9,672 nucleotides of DNA from NCBI GenBank assembly GCA_902489075.1, contig CABTYO010000049.1, forward strand, positions 1 through 9,672, in the 5' to 3' direction. Positions 1 through 6,347 of the stretch are shown here, one piece after another. Source of the stretch: an uncultured Faecalicatena sp. (lineage in GTDB: Bacteria; Bacillota; Clostridia; Lachnospirales; Lachnospiraceae). A model generated the notes under the pieces. That model was not told the origin of the DNA. It ran no database searches and worked only from the letters and a program-made list of their open reading frames with translations. The number at the start of each line of letters is the position of its first letter. Within the stretch, counting starts at the first letter, position 1. Made by a program: the position numbers and the translations under genes.

Positions 1-203
1 AAATGGATGTTAAAAGATTCTTTGTGTGCAGTTTTGAAGGTACATTAGTATATAGACGGAATGAGAGAAGAACGGTACTGAATGCGGTATCGTTTTTTTG
101 TTGCATGAAGAATTGTATATATAAAAGGGAAAATAGGAGAACGGATCAGGAGGAAATGGGAGGGGAGTTAAGGATACTTGAGAATCTTCTGACAATGGAG
201 AGC
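1..203. other. Upstream non-coding stretch
   Basis: I see no convincing gene here. One plus frame is open from position 3 to a stop at 213-215, but the predicted protein has unusual composition (many Arg, Cys and Phe), no good ribosome binding site, and runs through a possible terminator (71-99) and into the repeat cluster at 204-239. It could in principle be the 3' end of a gene starting before the window, but nothing supports that. An AGGAGG at about 149-154 lies only two bases before an ATG and opens a frame of just 19 codons, so I do not call it a gene. Confidence 0.4.
71..99 (+). terminator. Possible intrinsic terminator of an upstream gene
   Basis: AACGGTAC (71-78) can pair with GTATCGTT (87-94), an 8-bp stem with one G-U wobble and an 8-base loop. 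It runs directly into a seven-T tract (93-99). The stem is only moderately GC-rich, so this is a modest candidate. If real, it would end a plus-strand transcript that enters the window from the left and isolate the alcohol dehydrogenase promoter. Confidence 0.35.
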
Positions 204-239
204 AAAAGGGTCTGACCCTTTTGAACTGACCCCTTTGAA
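204..239. repeat. Palindrome plus 14-bp tandem repeat, REP-like
   Basis: AAAAGGGTC (204-212) and GACCCTTTT (214-222) form a perfect 9-bp inverted repeat around one central base. Overlapping this, CTGACCCTTTTGAA (212-225) is followed immediately by CTGACCCCTTTGAA (226-239), a tandem duplication with 13 of 14 bases identical. The cluster ends seven bases before the -35 element of the alcohol dehydrogenase promoter. The sequence is certain. Its nature is not: it could be a short dispersed palindromic (REP-like) element or a regulator site upstream of the promoter. Confidence 0.6.
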
Positions 240-246
240 AAAAAGC

Positions 247-277
247 TTGACTTGGAGTTAACTCCAGGGAGTATGCT
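247..277 (+). promoter_or_regulatory. MerR-type promoter with 19-bp spacer and operator palindrome
   Basis: The -35 TTGACT (247-252) and the -10 TATGCT (272-277) are separated by 19 bp, the overlong spacer typical of promoters activated by MerR-family proteins through DNA distortion. The spacer holds a perfect 14-bp palindrome, TGGAGTTAACTCCA (253-266), where a MerR dimer would sit. It resembles operators of the AdhR/NmlR branch, which are built around a GAGTTAACTC core. Predicted transcription starts near 284, giving a leader of about 40 bases to the alcohol dehydrogenase ATG. I found no second copy of this palindrome in the window. The likely regulator is the MerR protein encoded at 4602-4982. 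Confidence 0.8.
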
Positions 278-323
278 ATAACTGTACACAGAGTTTTGCG
301 TTTTTAGAAGGAGGTTCAAATAT

Positions 324-1493
324 ATGAACAGTTTTGTATATGATATTCCGGTTAAGGTTTATTTCGGCGAGAATCAGCTTGGAAATCTGGGGGATGAGTT
401 AAAGAAGTTCGGAAGCAGGGTTCTGCTGACGTATGGCGGCGGTTCGATCAAAAGATCTGGTTTGTATGACCAGATTACAGAGGAGATCAGGAAGGCGGGT
501 CTGGAGTTATTTGAACTGTCCGGGATCGAGCCGAATCCGCGTATTGATTCTGTACGGAAGGGGGCTCAGATCTGTAAAGAGGAACACATTGATGTGCTTC
601 TGGCAGTGGGCGGAGGCTCTACAATTGATGCGACTAAGTATATGGCGGCAGGGGCATGTGTGGACCATGATCCATGGGAATTTTTCAGCAAATGGGCACC
701 AATTGAGAAGGCGCTTCCGATTGTGACCGTACTTACTTTATCGGCAACAGGCTCGGAGATGGATCCGGGAGGAGTAATCAGTAATCCGGAGACAAAGGAT
801 AAGATCGGCAGGCTCGCACCGCAGCTTTTACCGAAGGTGTCTTTCCTGGATCCGACGCTTACCTACACGGTCAATGCATATCAGACGGCCTGTGGTGCGG
901 CGGACATCATGTCGCATATCATGGAGGTCTACTTTGATATGGAGCAGGATCTTTATATGCTGGACTGCTTTATGGAAGGACTCATGAAGACGGTGATTAA
1001 GTTTGCTCCGGTCGCTATTAGGGAACCAGACAATTATGAAGCGCGGGCGAATCTGATGTGGGCATCCAGCTGGGCAATCAATGGTTTTGTAAACGGGGGA
1101 AAGCAGCAGGAATGGAGCTGTCATCCAATGGAGCATGAGGTTTCGGCAATCTACGATATTACGCACGGACTTGGTCTGGCGATTCTGACTCCGAGATGGA
1201 TGGAATACTGTCTGGATGAGTCTACGGTTTCAAAATATGTTCAGTTCGGAGTAAATGTATTTGGTATCGATGCTTCCCTTCCGGCCATGGAGATTGCAAA
1301 GAAGAGTATTCAGATGTTAAGAGACTTCCTGTTTGGCGCATTAGGCTTAAAGAGCAGCTTTAAAGAAGTGGGAATTGATGATACTCATTTTGAGGTCATG
1401 GCAGGAAAAGCGTGTGGATACGCTACACTGGAAGGATTCAAACCTCTTAAGCAGAAGGACATTGAGGAAATATTTAAAATGTGTCTGGAGTAA
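324..1493 (+). CDS. Iron-type alcohol dehydrogenase, YqhD/BdhA-like (aldehyde reductase)
   Basis: Full-length cytosolic group III (iron-type) alcohol dehydrogenase, 389 residues, the usual size of the YqhD/butanol dehydrogenase subfamily. These enzymes reduce many aldehydes to alcohols, generally with NADPH. Visible features are the nucleotide-binding GGGS at 38-41, the family motif GGGSTIDATKYMA at 96-108, TLSATGSEMD at 138-147, and predicted metal ligands Asp194, His198, His267 and His281. That spacing matches E. coli YqhD. The second half is the helical metal-binding domain. The start is fixed by AGAAGGAGG at 306-314, nine bases before the ATG. A MerR-type promoter lies directly upstream, so expression is probably induced by reactive aldehydes or electrophiles. 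I see no strong terminator after the stop, so some read-through into larB is possible. Family assignment is secure; the physiological substrate (butyraldehyde, methylglyoxal or another aldehyde) cannot be read from sequence. Confidence 0.95.
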   Translation: MNSFVYDIPVKVYFGENQLGNLGDELKKFGSRVLLTYGGGSIKRSGLYDQITEEIRKAGLELFELSGIEPNPRIDSVRKGAQICKEEHIDVLLAVGGGSTIDATKYMAAGACVDHDPWEFFSKWAPIEKALPIVTVLTLSATGSEMDPGGVISNPETKDKIGRLAPQLLPKVSFLDPTLTYTVNAYQTACGAADIMSHIMEVYFDMEQDLYMLDCFMEGLMKTVIKFAPVAIREPDNYEARANLMWASSWAINGFVNGGKQQEWSCHPMEHEVSAIYDITHGLGLAILTPRWMEYCLDESTVSKYVQFGVNVFGIDASLPAMEIAKKSIQMLRDFLFGALGLKSSFKEVGIDDTHFEVMAGKACGYATLEGFKPLKQKDIEEIFKMCLE

Positions 1494-1528
1494 AATCTTT
1501 CTGGATACAAATCCGGGATGCAGGTCCG

Positions 1529-1567
1529 GGGTATAAATTCAGGGTATAAATTCAGGGTATAAATTCA
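1529..1567. repeat. Three perfect 13-bp tandem repeats
   Basis: GGGTATAAATTCA occurs three times head to tail without mismatch (1529-1541, 1542-1554, 1555-1567), followed by one extra G. The array lies between the alcohol dehydrogenase stop and the larB promoter, ending 14 bp before the -35 element. It could be a slippage-prone microsatellite-like array or clustered regulator sites. The 13-bp period does not match one DNA helical turn, so the sites would face different sides of the helix. Confidence 0.85.
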
Positions 1568-1581
1568 GAGGCAGATGCAGC

Positions 1582-1610
1582 GTGACAATCGCTGGATAAG
1601 CAGATATAAT
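1582..1610 (+). promoter_or_regulatory. Sigma-A-type promoter for larBCE-merR
   Basis: GTGACA (1582-1587; 5 of 6 to TTGACA) and a consensus TATAAT (1605-1610) are separated by exactly 17 bp. Transcription should start near 1617, about 90 bases before the larB ATG. Unlike the alcohol dehydrogenase promoter, this one has normal spacing and no GAGTTAACTC palindrome, so larBCE-merR may be expressed constitutively or under another control. Confidence 0.7.
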
Positions 1611-1618
1611 AGAAGAAT

Positions 1619-1676
1619 ATCCATCAATAAATGGGCATATCTAACGCTGTATCAGGTCGGATATGCCCATTGGATA
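1619..1676 (+). promoter_or_regulatory. Long hairpin in the larB leader
   Basis: AATGGGCATATC (1630-1641) and GATATGCCCATT (1660-1671) are perfect 12-bp inverted repeats around an 18-base loop. An outer TATCCA (1619-1624) can also pair with TGGATA (1671-1676) across a bulge, which competes for one or two bases at the junction. The structure would begin within a few bases of the predicted transcript start and end about 18 bases before the larB ribosome binding site. There is no T-tract, so it is not an intrinsic terminator. It may stabilise the mRNA, act as a cis-regulatory RNA, or be a DNA dyad bound by a repressor. Confidence 0.6.
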
Positions 1677-1707
1677 TACAGGATTATGAAGACAGAGGTG
1701 GCTATGG

Positions 1708-2454
1708 ATGGAAGCACGTGAAGTGTTAGAAAAAGTAAAAAACGGCGAGATGTCAGTGGACGAGGCTCAGCAGTATTTTCGGCGGGAGCCTTTTGAAGAG
1801 ATGGGATATGCGAAACTGGATACACACAGGAAATTAAGGTCAGGTTTTCCGGAGGTTGTATTCTGCAGCGGGAAGACTTGGGAGCACCTTCTGCATATAT
1901 ATAGGAAGCTGTATGAAGAGGAAGGGGAAGTGTTTGGCACAAGAGCATCAGAGGAACAATATGAGTTCTTGAAAAAGGAACTTCCTGATGTGAAGTATGA
2001 CCCGCTTTCCAGAATTTTGAAGATTGAGAAAGAAGAAAAGGAGCATATCGGGAAAATAGCGGTCTGCACGGCAGGCACAGCGGATATTCCGGTAGCCGAG
2101 GAGGCTGCCCAGACAGCAGAATATTTCGGGAGTCATGTGGAACGGATTTACGATGTGGGCGTCAGTGGAATTCATCGTTTAATGTCCCGTCTGGATGTGA
2201 TACAAAGTGCAAACTGTGTGATTGCAGCGGCCGGAATGGAAGGCGCACTGGCAAGCGTCCTGGGCGGTCTTGTAGATAAGCCGGTGATTGCAGTGCCTAC
2301 ATCTGTGGGCTATGGAGCTAATTTTCACGGGTTGTCCGCGTTACTTACTATGATTAATTCCTGTGCCAATGGAATTGCCGTGGTCAATATTGACAATGGT
2401 TATGGGGCGGGATATATTGCAACACAGATTAATCGACTGGGGGAAGGAAAATGA
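1708..2454 (+). CDS. larB: LarB, pyridinium-3,5-biscarboxylic acid mononucleotide synthase
   Basis: First enzyme of nickel-pincer nucleotide (NPN) biosynthesis. LarB carboxylates the pyridinium ring of nicotinic acid adenine dinucleotide and hydrolyses its phosphoanhydride, giving the biscarboxylated mononucleotide and AMP. At 248 residues it is full length. The N-terminal third is the helical LarB-specific part. The C-terminal half resembles PurE (AIR carboxylase), with AGTADIPVAEEAA at 122-134, YDVGVSGIHRL at 148-158, AAGMEGALASVLGGL at 174-188 and NIDNGYGAGY at 227-236. Cys219 in INSCANG (216-222) is likely the cysteine that forms the covalent substrate adduct in the Lactiplantibacillus plantarum enzyme; this mapping is from memory. 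The ATG at 1708 follows GAGGTGG (1695-1701); an ATG at 1704 is out of frame. The last four bases overlap larC (ATGA), so translation is probably coupled. Confidence 0.96.
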   Translation: MEAREVLEKVKNGEMSVDEAQQYFRREPFEEMGYAKLDTHRKLRSGFPEVVFCSGKTWEHLLHIYRKLYEEEGEVFGTRASEEQYEFLKKELPDVKYDPLSRILKIEKEEKEHIGKIAVCTAGTADIPVAEEAAQTAEYFGSHVERIYDVGVSGIHRLMSRLDVIQSANCVIAAAGMEGALASVLGGLVDKPVIAVPTSVGYGANFHGLSALLTMINSCANGIAVVNIDNGYGAGYIATQINRLGEGK

Positions 2455-3791
2455 GCAGAACTTTATACTTGGAATGCGGCGCAGGAATCAGCGGAGATAT
2501 GATGGCGGCAGCACTTTTGGATCTGGGGGCAGATCAGGAGGTGTTGAAAAAGGCTCTTGAAAGCCTGCATGTCTCCGGTTATCACATAGAGATCAGCAGA
2601 GTCTCAAAAAATGGGCTGGATGCCTGTGATTTCAATGTAGTACTGGATGAAAAACATGAAAACCATGACCATGATATGCAGTATCTTCATGGTGAGGCTG
2701 CGCAGGAAGAATTAAATATACCAGAAGCGCATGACCATGTTCACAGTCACGAACATATGCCGCAGGAATCGGTGCATACTCATGGGCAGACTCACACCCA
2801 CACCCATGAGCACCGGAACCTGAGTGACATCCTTAAGATTATCAATCATTCAAAGCTATCTGATGCCGCAAAAAATACCGCAGTACATATCTTTGAGATT
2901 CTGGCACAGGCAGAGGCAAAGGCACACGGCGTATCTGTGGCGGAGGTACATTTTCACGAGGTGGGAGCTGTGGATTCCATTGTGGATATTGCGGCCGTGG
3001 CAGTCTGCCTTGACAATCTTGGAATCAAGGAAGTGATCATACCTGTTTTAAACGAGGGCACCGGCTATATTCGCTGCCAGCACGGCATGATTCCGGTCCC
3101 GGTCCCTGCTACAGCCGCAATTGCACAGGAACACGGTCTGACACTCCATATGACGGGAATCGAAGGGGAGCTGGTGACACCGACCGGAGCCGCAATTGCA
3201 GCCGCAGTCAGGACAGGAGATAAGCTGCCGGAGAAATTCCGTATTCAGAAAATAGGAATCGGAGCCGGAAAGCGGCAGTATGAACGTCCCAGTCTTCTGC
3301 GTGCCATGCTGATTGAGGTGCAGGATCTGGAAGAGGACTGTATCTACAAGCTGGAGAGCAATATCGATGACTGTACCGGGGAGGCTTTGGGGTATGTCAT
3401 GCAGAGACTTCTTGATGCCGGAGCAAGGGATGTCCATTATATGCCAGTTTTTATGAAGAAAAACAGACCGGCCTATCAGTTGAATGTGATCTGCAGCAAA
3501 GAGGACATTGAAAAGCTGGAAGAAATTATTTTTATGGAAACAACGACCATCGGCATCCGGAGACAGAGGATGCAGCGCAGCATCTTAAAGCGTGAGATAA
3601 AAGAGGTGGAGACTTCTATTGGGAAGGCCAAGGTAAAGATATGCAGCCTTCCTTTCGGACAAGAAAAGGATCAGGAAGCTGTTCAGAGGATTTATCCGGA
3701 ATATGACAGTGTTGTGAAGCTGTGCAGAGAGACTGGACTTTCCTGGCAGGAAGTTGATGCGTTAATCAGGAGGGAAGTGCATGGACAGTAA
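2451..3791 (+). CDS. larC: LarC, CTP-dependent nickel-insertion cyclometallase
   Basis: Last enzyme of NPN synthesis: it inserts nickel into the dithio-pyridinium mononucleotide in a CTP-dependent reaction, forming the Ni-C and Ni-S bonds of the pincer cofactor. The N-terminal part opens with LYLECGAGISGDM (5-17) and carries VHFHEVGAVDSIVDI (166-180). The C-terminal LarC2-like nucleotide-binding part begins near 298 with YKLESNIDDCTGEALGY (299-315). Between them is a histidine-rich stretch (69-121) with 15 His, including HDHVHSHEH (94-102) and THTHTHEH (114-121), probably for holding or delivering nickel. In L. plantarum the two parts are separate frames joined by programmed frameshifting; here they are one uninterrupted 446-codon frame. 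GGGGGAAGG at 2439-2447 precedes the ATG, which overlaps the larB stop by four bases. The 3' end overlaps larE by 11 bases. Confidence 0.96.
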   Translation: MSRTLYLECGAGISGDMMAAALLDLGADQEVLKKALESLHVSGYHIEISRVSKNGLDACDFNVVLDEKHENHDHDMQYLHGEAAQEELNIPEAHDHVHSHEHMPQESVHTHGQTHTHTHEHRNLSDILKIINHSKLSDAAKNTAVHIFEILAQAEAKAHGVSVAEVHFHEVGAVDSIVDIAAVAVCLDNLGIKEVIIPVLNEGTGYIRCQHGMIPVPVPATAAIAQEHGLTLHMTGIEGELVTPTGAAIAAAVRTGDKLPEKFRIQKIGIGAGKRQYERPSLLRAMLIEVQDLEEDCIYKLESNIDDCTGEALGYVMQRLLDAGARDVHYMPVFMKKNRPAYQLNVICSKEDIEKLEEIIFMETTTIGIRRQRMQRSILKREIKEVETSIGKAKVKICSLPFGQEKDQEAVQRIYPEYDSVVKLCRETGLSWQEVDALIRREVHGQ

Positions 3792-4605
3792 CAAAAGAGA
3801 ACAGTTTTTAGAGCAGATCGGCCAGTATACCAAAGAAGACATTGCGGTAGCATTTTCCGGCGGAGCGGACAGCAGCCTTCTTTTGAAAGCGGCCTGTGAG
3901 TCGGCCAAAAAGAATGGCAGCAAGGTGTATGCGGTGACAATGCAGACCAGGCTTCATACGATGGAAGATCTGGAAACTGCCCAAAAAGTTGCGAAAGAAA
4001 CGGGCGCGTGTCATATTGTGCTTCACGTGGATGAATTAGAAGAAGCGGGAATAGAAATGAATCCCACAGACCGCTGCTATCTCTGCAAACGTCTTTTATT
4101 TTCCAGACTTCGTGACAAAGCGGCAGAGCTTGGAGTCCATACAATTCTCGAGGGGACGAATGCGGATGATCTTAAGGTCTACCGCCCCGGAATCAAGGCA
4201 GTCCGGGAGCTGGGGATCATCAGCCCGCTGGCGGATGCAGGGCTTACAAAGGAGGATGTAAGGGAGCTTGCCGCCTCTTATGGAATCTCAGTGGCAGACC
4301 GTCCGGCATCCCCATGCATGGCCACGCGTTTTCCCTATGGAACAAGGCTGACAAGGGAAAAAATGGAGGCAGTTCATCAGGGAGAGGTCTTTCTCAGGAC
4401 ACTCGGCTTTTATAATGTCAGGCTGCGTGTACAGGAGGATCTGGCACGGATAGAAGTGGATGCAGATTCACTGGAAGATATTTTAAAACACAGAGAAGAA
4501 ATAATAAAGTTTCTCAAAGGACTGGGCTACAGATATGTCACTCTTGATTTAGAAGGCTTCCGGTCAGGAAGTATGGATGATGAGTTGGTGAGGGAAGGAT
4601 TATGA
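3781..4605 (+). CDS. larE: LarE, pyridinium dithiocarboxylate sulfur transferase (three-cysteine type)
   Basis: ATP-dependent sulfur transferase of NPN synthesis. It adenylates the two carboxylates of the LarB product and replaces them with thiocarboxylates. The 274-residue protein has the PP-loop AFSGGADSSLLLKA (24-37), EGTNADD (124-130) and RPASPCMATRFPYG (174-187). Cys179 lies where the sacrificial sulfur-donor cysteine of L. plantarum LarE sits. This protein also has CYLC (Cys99, Cys102), giving the three-cysteine pattern of LarE proteins that bind a [4Fe-4S] cluster carrying extra sulfide and so need not consume themselves. Cluster binding is inferred from family knowledge. The ATG is preceded by AGGAGGG (3768-3774) inside larC, six bases upstream; the stop overlaps the merR start (ATGA). 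Confidence 0.95.
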   Translation: MDSNKREQFLEQIGQYTKEDIAVAFSGGADSSLLLKAACESAKKNGSKVYAVTMQTRLHTMEDLETAQKVAKETGACHIVLHVDELEEAGIEMNPTDRCYLCKRLLFSRLRDKAAELGVHTILEGTNADDLKVYRPGIKAVRELGIISPLADAGLTKEDVRELAASYGISVADRPASPCMATRFPYGTRLTREKMEAVHQGEVFLRTLGFYNVRLRVQEDLARIEVDADSLEDILKHREEIIKFLKGLGYRYVTLDLEGFRSGSMDDELVREGL

Positions 4606-4982
4606 CGATTACAGAAGTAAGCAGAAAGTATGATATCACAGCGGATACTCTCCGATATTATGAAAAAATCGGCTTAATTCCGCCGGTTCCAAGAACAAAG
4701 GGAGGGGTCAGGAATTATGACGAGGATTCCTGCCACTGGATTGAATTAATGAAATGCATGCGCAGGGCAGGTGTGCAGATTGAAGCATTGATCGAATATG
4801 TGGCATTGTATAAACAGGGAGATGAGACCCTGGATGCAAGAAAGGCCATCCTGATTGAGCAGCGAAGCCAGCTGATCGGCCGGATGGAGGATATGCAGGC
4901 ATCTCTGAAAAGACTGAATGAAAAGATTGAGCTGTATGAGTCAGGACAGATGAGAGAAGAAAATCTTCTGAAATCAAAATGA
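4602..4982 (+). CDS. MerR-family regulator, AdhR/NmlR-like
   Basis: A 126-residue one-component DNA-binding protein. The helix-turn-helix and wing occupy roughly 1-70, with VSRKYDITADTLRYYEKIGL (6-25) and PRTKGGVRNY (30-39) typical of MerR. The dimerisation coiled coil covers about 78-115 (KRLNEKIELYE, 103-113). It is short and lacks a C-terminal ligand-binding domain, as in the AdhR/NmlR branch that senses aldehydes or electrophiles by thiol chemistry. Cys52, in MKCMRRAGV (50-58), falls at the position of the regulatory Cys52 of Bacillus subtilis AdhR; Cys44 is the only other cysteine. The start overlaps the larE stop by four bases, so it is the last gene of the lar operon. Its probable target is the 19-bp-spacer promoter at 247-277. 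Binding there is inferred from operator type and proximity. Confidence 0.92.
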   Translation: MTITEVSRKYDITADTLRYYEKIGLIPPVPRTKGGVRNYDEDSCHWIELMKCMRRAGVQIEALIEYVALYKQGDETLDARKAILIEQRSQLIGRMEDMQASLKRLNEKIELYESGQMREENLLKSK

Positions 4983-4985
4983 TAA

Positions 4986-5014
4986 TTGACATTTCAGTGA
5001 AAAGCCTTCAAAAT
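4986..5014 (+). promoter_or_regulatory. Promoter of the HD-GYP gene
   Basis: A consensus TTGACA (4986-4991) starts four bases after the merR stop. With a 17-bp spacer the -10 is CAAAAT (5009-5014; 4 of 6). A TATATA at 5020-5025 lies too far from the -35 to serve with it. Transcription should start near 5021, shortly before the GGAGG (5033-5037) and the ATG at 5045. No terminator separates it from merR, so read-through from the lar operon is possible. Confidence 0.55.
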
Positions 5015-5044
5015 GGAGCTATATAGGAGACCGGAGGTACTGGA

Positions 5045-6319
5045 ATGGATGAGCGCGTAGTTATAGAAAGTGAGAATATTGTTGGTTTGATTCAGCGTAC
5101 ATTAAATGAGGTGGATCCAAGGCTTGTAGAACATGGCTTACGTGTGGCATTTCTGGTATCCGGTATGCTTAAGGTGGATGGCGGCTTTACAGAAAGGGAG
5201 AAGCAGGACATCTGTCTTCTTTCTGTACTGCATGATATCGGGGCCTATAAGACAGAGGAGATTGACCGTCTGGTACAGTTCGAGACGAAGGATGTATGGG
5301 AGCACTCGATTTACGGTTATCTCTTTCTGCGCTATCTCTCCCCGTTAGATGAATGGGCGGAGGCGGTTCTGTACCATCATGTACCCTTTGAAAAGCTGCC
5401 TGTTACAAGGGAAAAGATCCAAAAAGTGGCTCAGATGATCAACCTGACAGACCGGATTGAGATTTTCAGCAGGAATGTCCGTCTTGATAAGACAGCAGAA
5501 GAGATGTGGGAGGCTGCAAAGGGATACCTGGAAAAACGGCCAGAAGGGCAGTTTTCACCAGATATCCTGAAATGCTTTTTTGAAGCACAGGAAAGCCTGG
5601 ATCTGTTTGGCAGGCTCAAAGAAGAGAAAATAGAGGTGCGGGAAGTATTTTCGGAGGTCAGCCTTACCAAAGAAGAACGTGTAAAGTATCTTAAGATGAT
5701 CACCTATGCAATTGATTTCCGCAGCCAGCACACAGTGACACATACGATCACGACGACGAACATCAGCGAATACTGTGCAAGGTATATGGGACTTTCCGAG
5801 GAACGGATCGAGTATATCCGTTATGGGGCCATGCTGCATGATCTGGGGAAGATCGGAATTCCGGTAGAGATCCTGGAATATCCCGGCAAGCTCAGTGCCC
5901 AGGCTATGAATATCATGAGGACTCATGTAGACATCACGGCCAGGATTCTGGATGGGGCGGCGGCAGAGAATGTTACAAGGATCGCCCTGAGACATCATGA
6001 AAAGATCGATGGAAGCGGTTATCCTCTGGGGCTGACGGGGAAGGAAATGACCCTGGATGAGGAGATTGTTGCGGTCTCGGATATTGTCAGTGCGCTGATC
6101 GGAACACGCAGTTATAAGAATGCATTTTCTAAGGAACGTACACTGGCGATTATTGGGGATATGGCAAAAGCAGGAAAATTAAATCCGGAGATCGTCGAGG
6201 TGATGAAGGAGCATTTTGAAGAGATCATCGATCAGGTATTGGAAAGCTGCGAACCAATCCTCACGAACTATTACGGAATCCAGTCGGAATACCGCAGACT
6301 TCTGGTGAAGTTTTTGTAG
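5045..6319 (+). CDS. Tandem HD / HD-GYP phosphohydrolase, probable cyclic-di-GMP phosphodiesterase
   Basis: A 424-residue soluble protein with two HD-type metal-dependent domains and no transmembrane, receiver or PAS segment. The N-terminal HD domain (about 20-150) has EHGLRVAFL (29-37), VLHDIGAYK (61-69), His87, and His111-His112. The C-terminal HD-GYP domain (about 215-400) has MLHDLGKIGIP (263-273), RTHVD (292-296), the diagnostic HHEKIDGSGYP (317-327) with an intact GYP, and SDIVSA (345-350). Such domains hydrolyse cyclic di-GMP to pGpG or GMP, and some act on related cyclic dinucleotides. Key metal residues are present in both halves, so the first domain may be catalytic rather than purely regulatory. 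The ATG has GGAGG seven bases upstream (5033-5037). The gene stands alone, between its own promoter and a strong terminator. Substrate and cellular role are unknown. Confidence 0.93.
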   Translation: MDERVVIESENIVGLIQRTLNEVDPRLVEHGLRVAFLVSGMLKVDGGFTEREKQDICLLSVLHDIGAYKTEEIDRLVQFETKDVWEHSIYGYLFLRYLSPLDEWAEAVLYHHVPFEKLPVTREKIQKVAQMINLTDRIEIFSRNVRLDKTAEEMWEAAKGYLEKRPEGQFSPDILKCFFEAQESLDLFGRLKEEKIEVREVFSEVSLTKEERVKYLKMITYAIDFRSQHTVTHTITTTNISEYCARYMGLSEERIEYIRYGAMLHDLGKIGIPVEILEYPGKLSAQAMNIMRTHVDITARILDGAAAENVTRIALRHHEKIDGSGYPLGLTGKEMTLDEEIVAVSDIVSALIGTRSYKNAFSKERTLAIIGDMAKAGKLNPEIVEVMKEHFEEIIDQVLESCEPILTNYYGIQSEYRRLLVKFL

Positions 6320-6347
6320 AAATTACAATAGATAATACTTGAAAATC

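Noticed and set aside
3..215. Open plus-strand frame of 70 codons at the window start
   Set aside because: Odd composition, no ribosome binding site, crosses a likely terminator and ends inside a repeat cluster.
1529..1567. Three direct repeats considered as a CRISPR array
   Set aside because: Units are only 13 bp and adjoin directly with no spacers; no cas gene nearby.
1578..1594. Small hairpin CAGCG/CGCTG after the alcohol dehydrogenase as a terminator
   Set aside because: Only 5 bp, no T-tract, and it overlaps the larB promoter -35.
2451..3791. Programmed frameshift between LarC1 and LarC2
   Set aside because: The reading frame is continuous through both domains, so no frameshift is needed.
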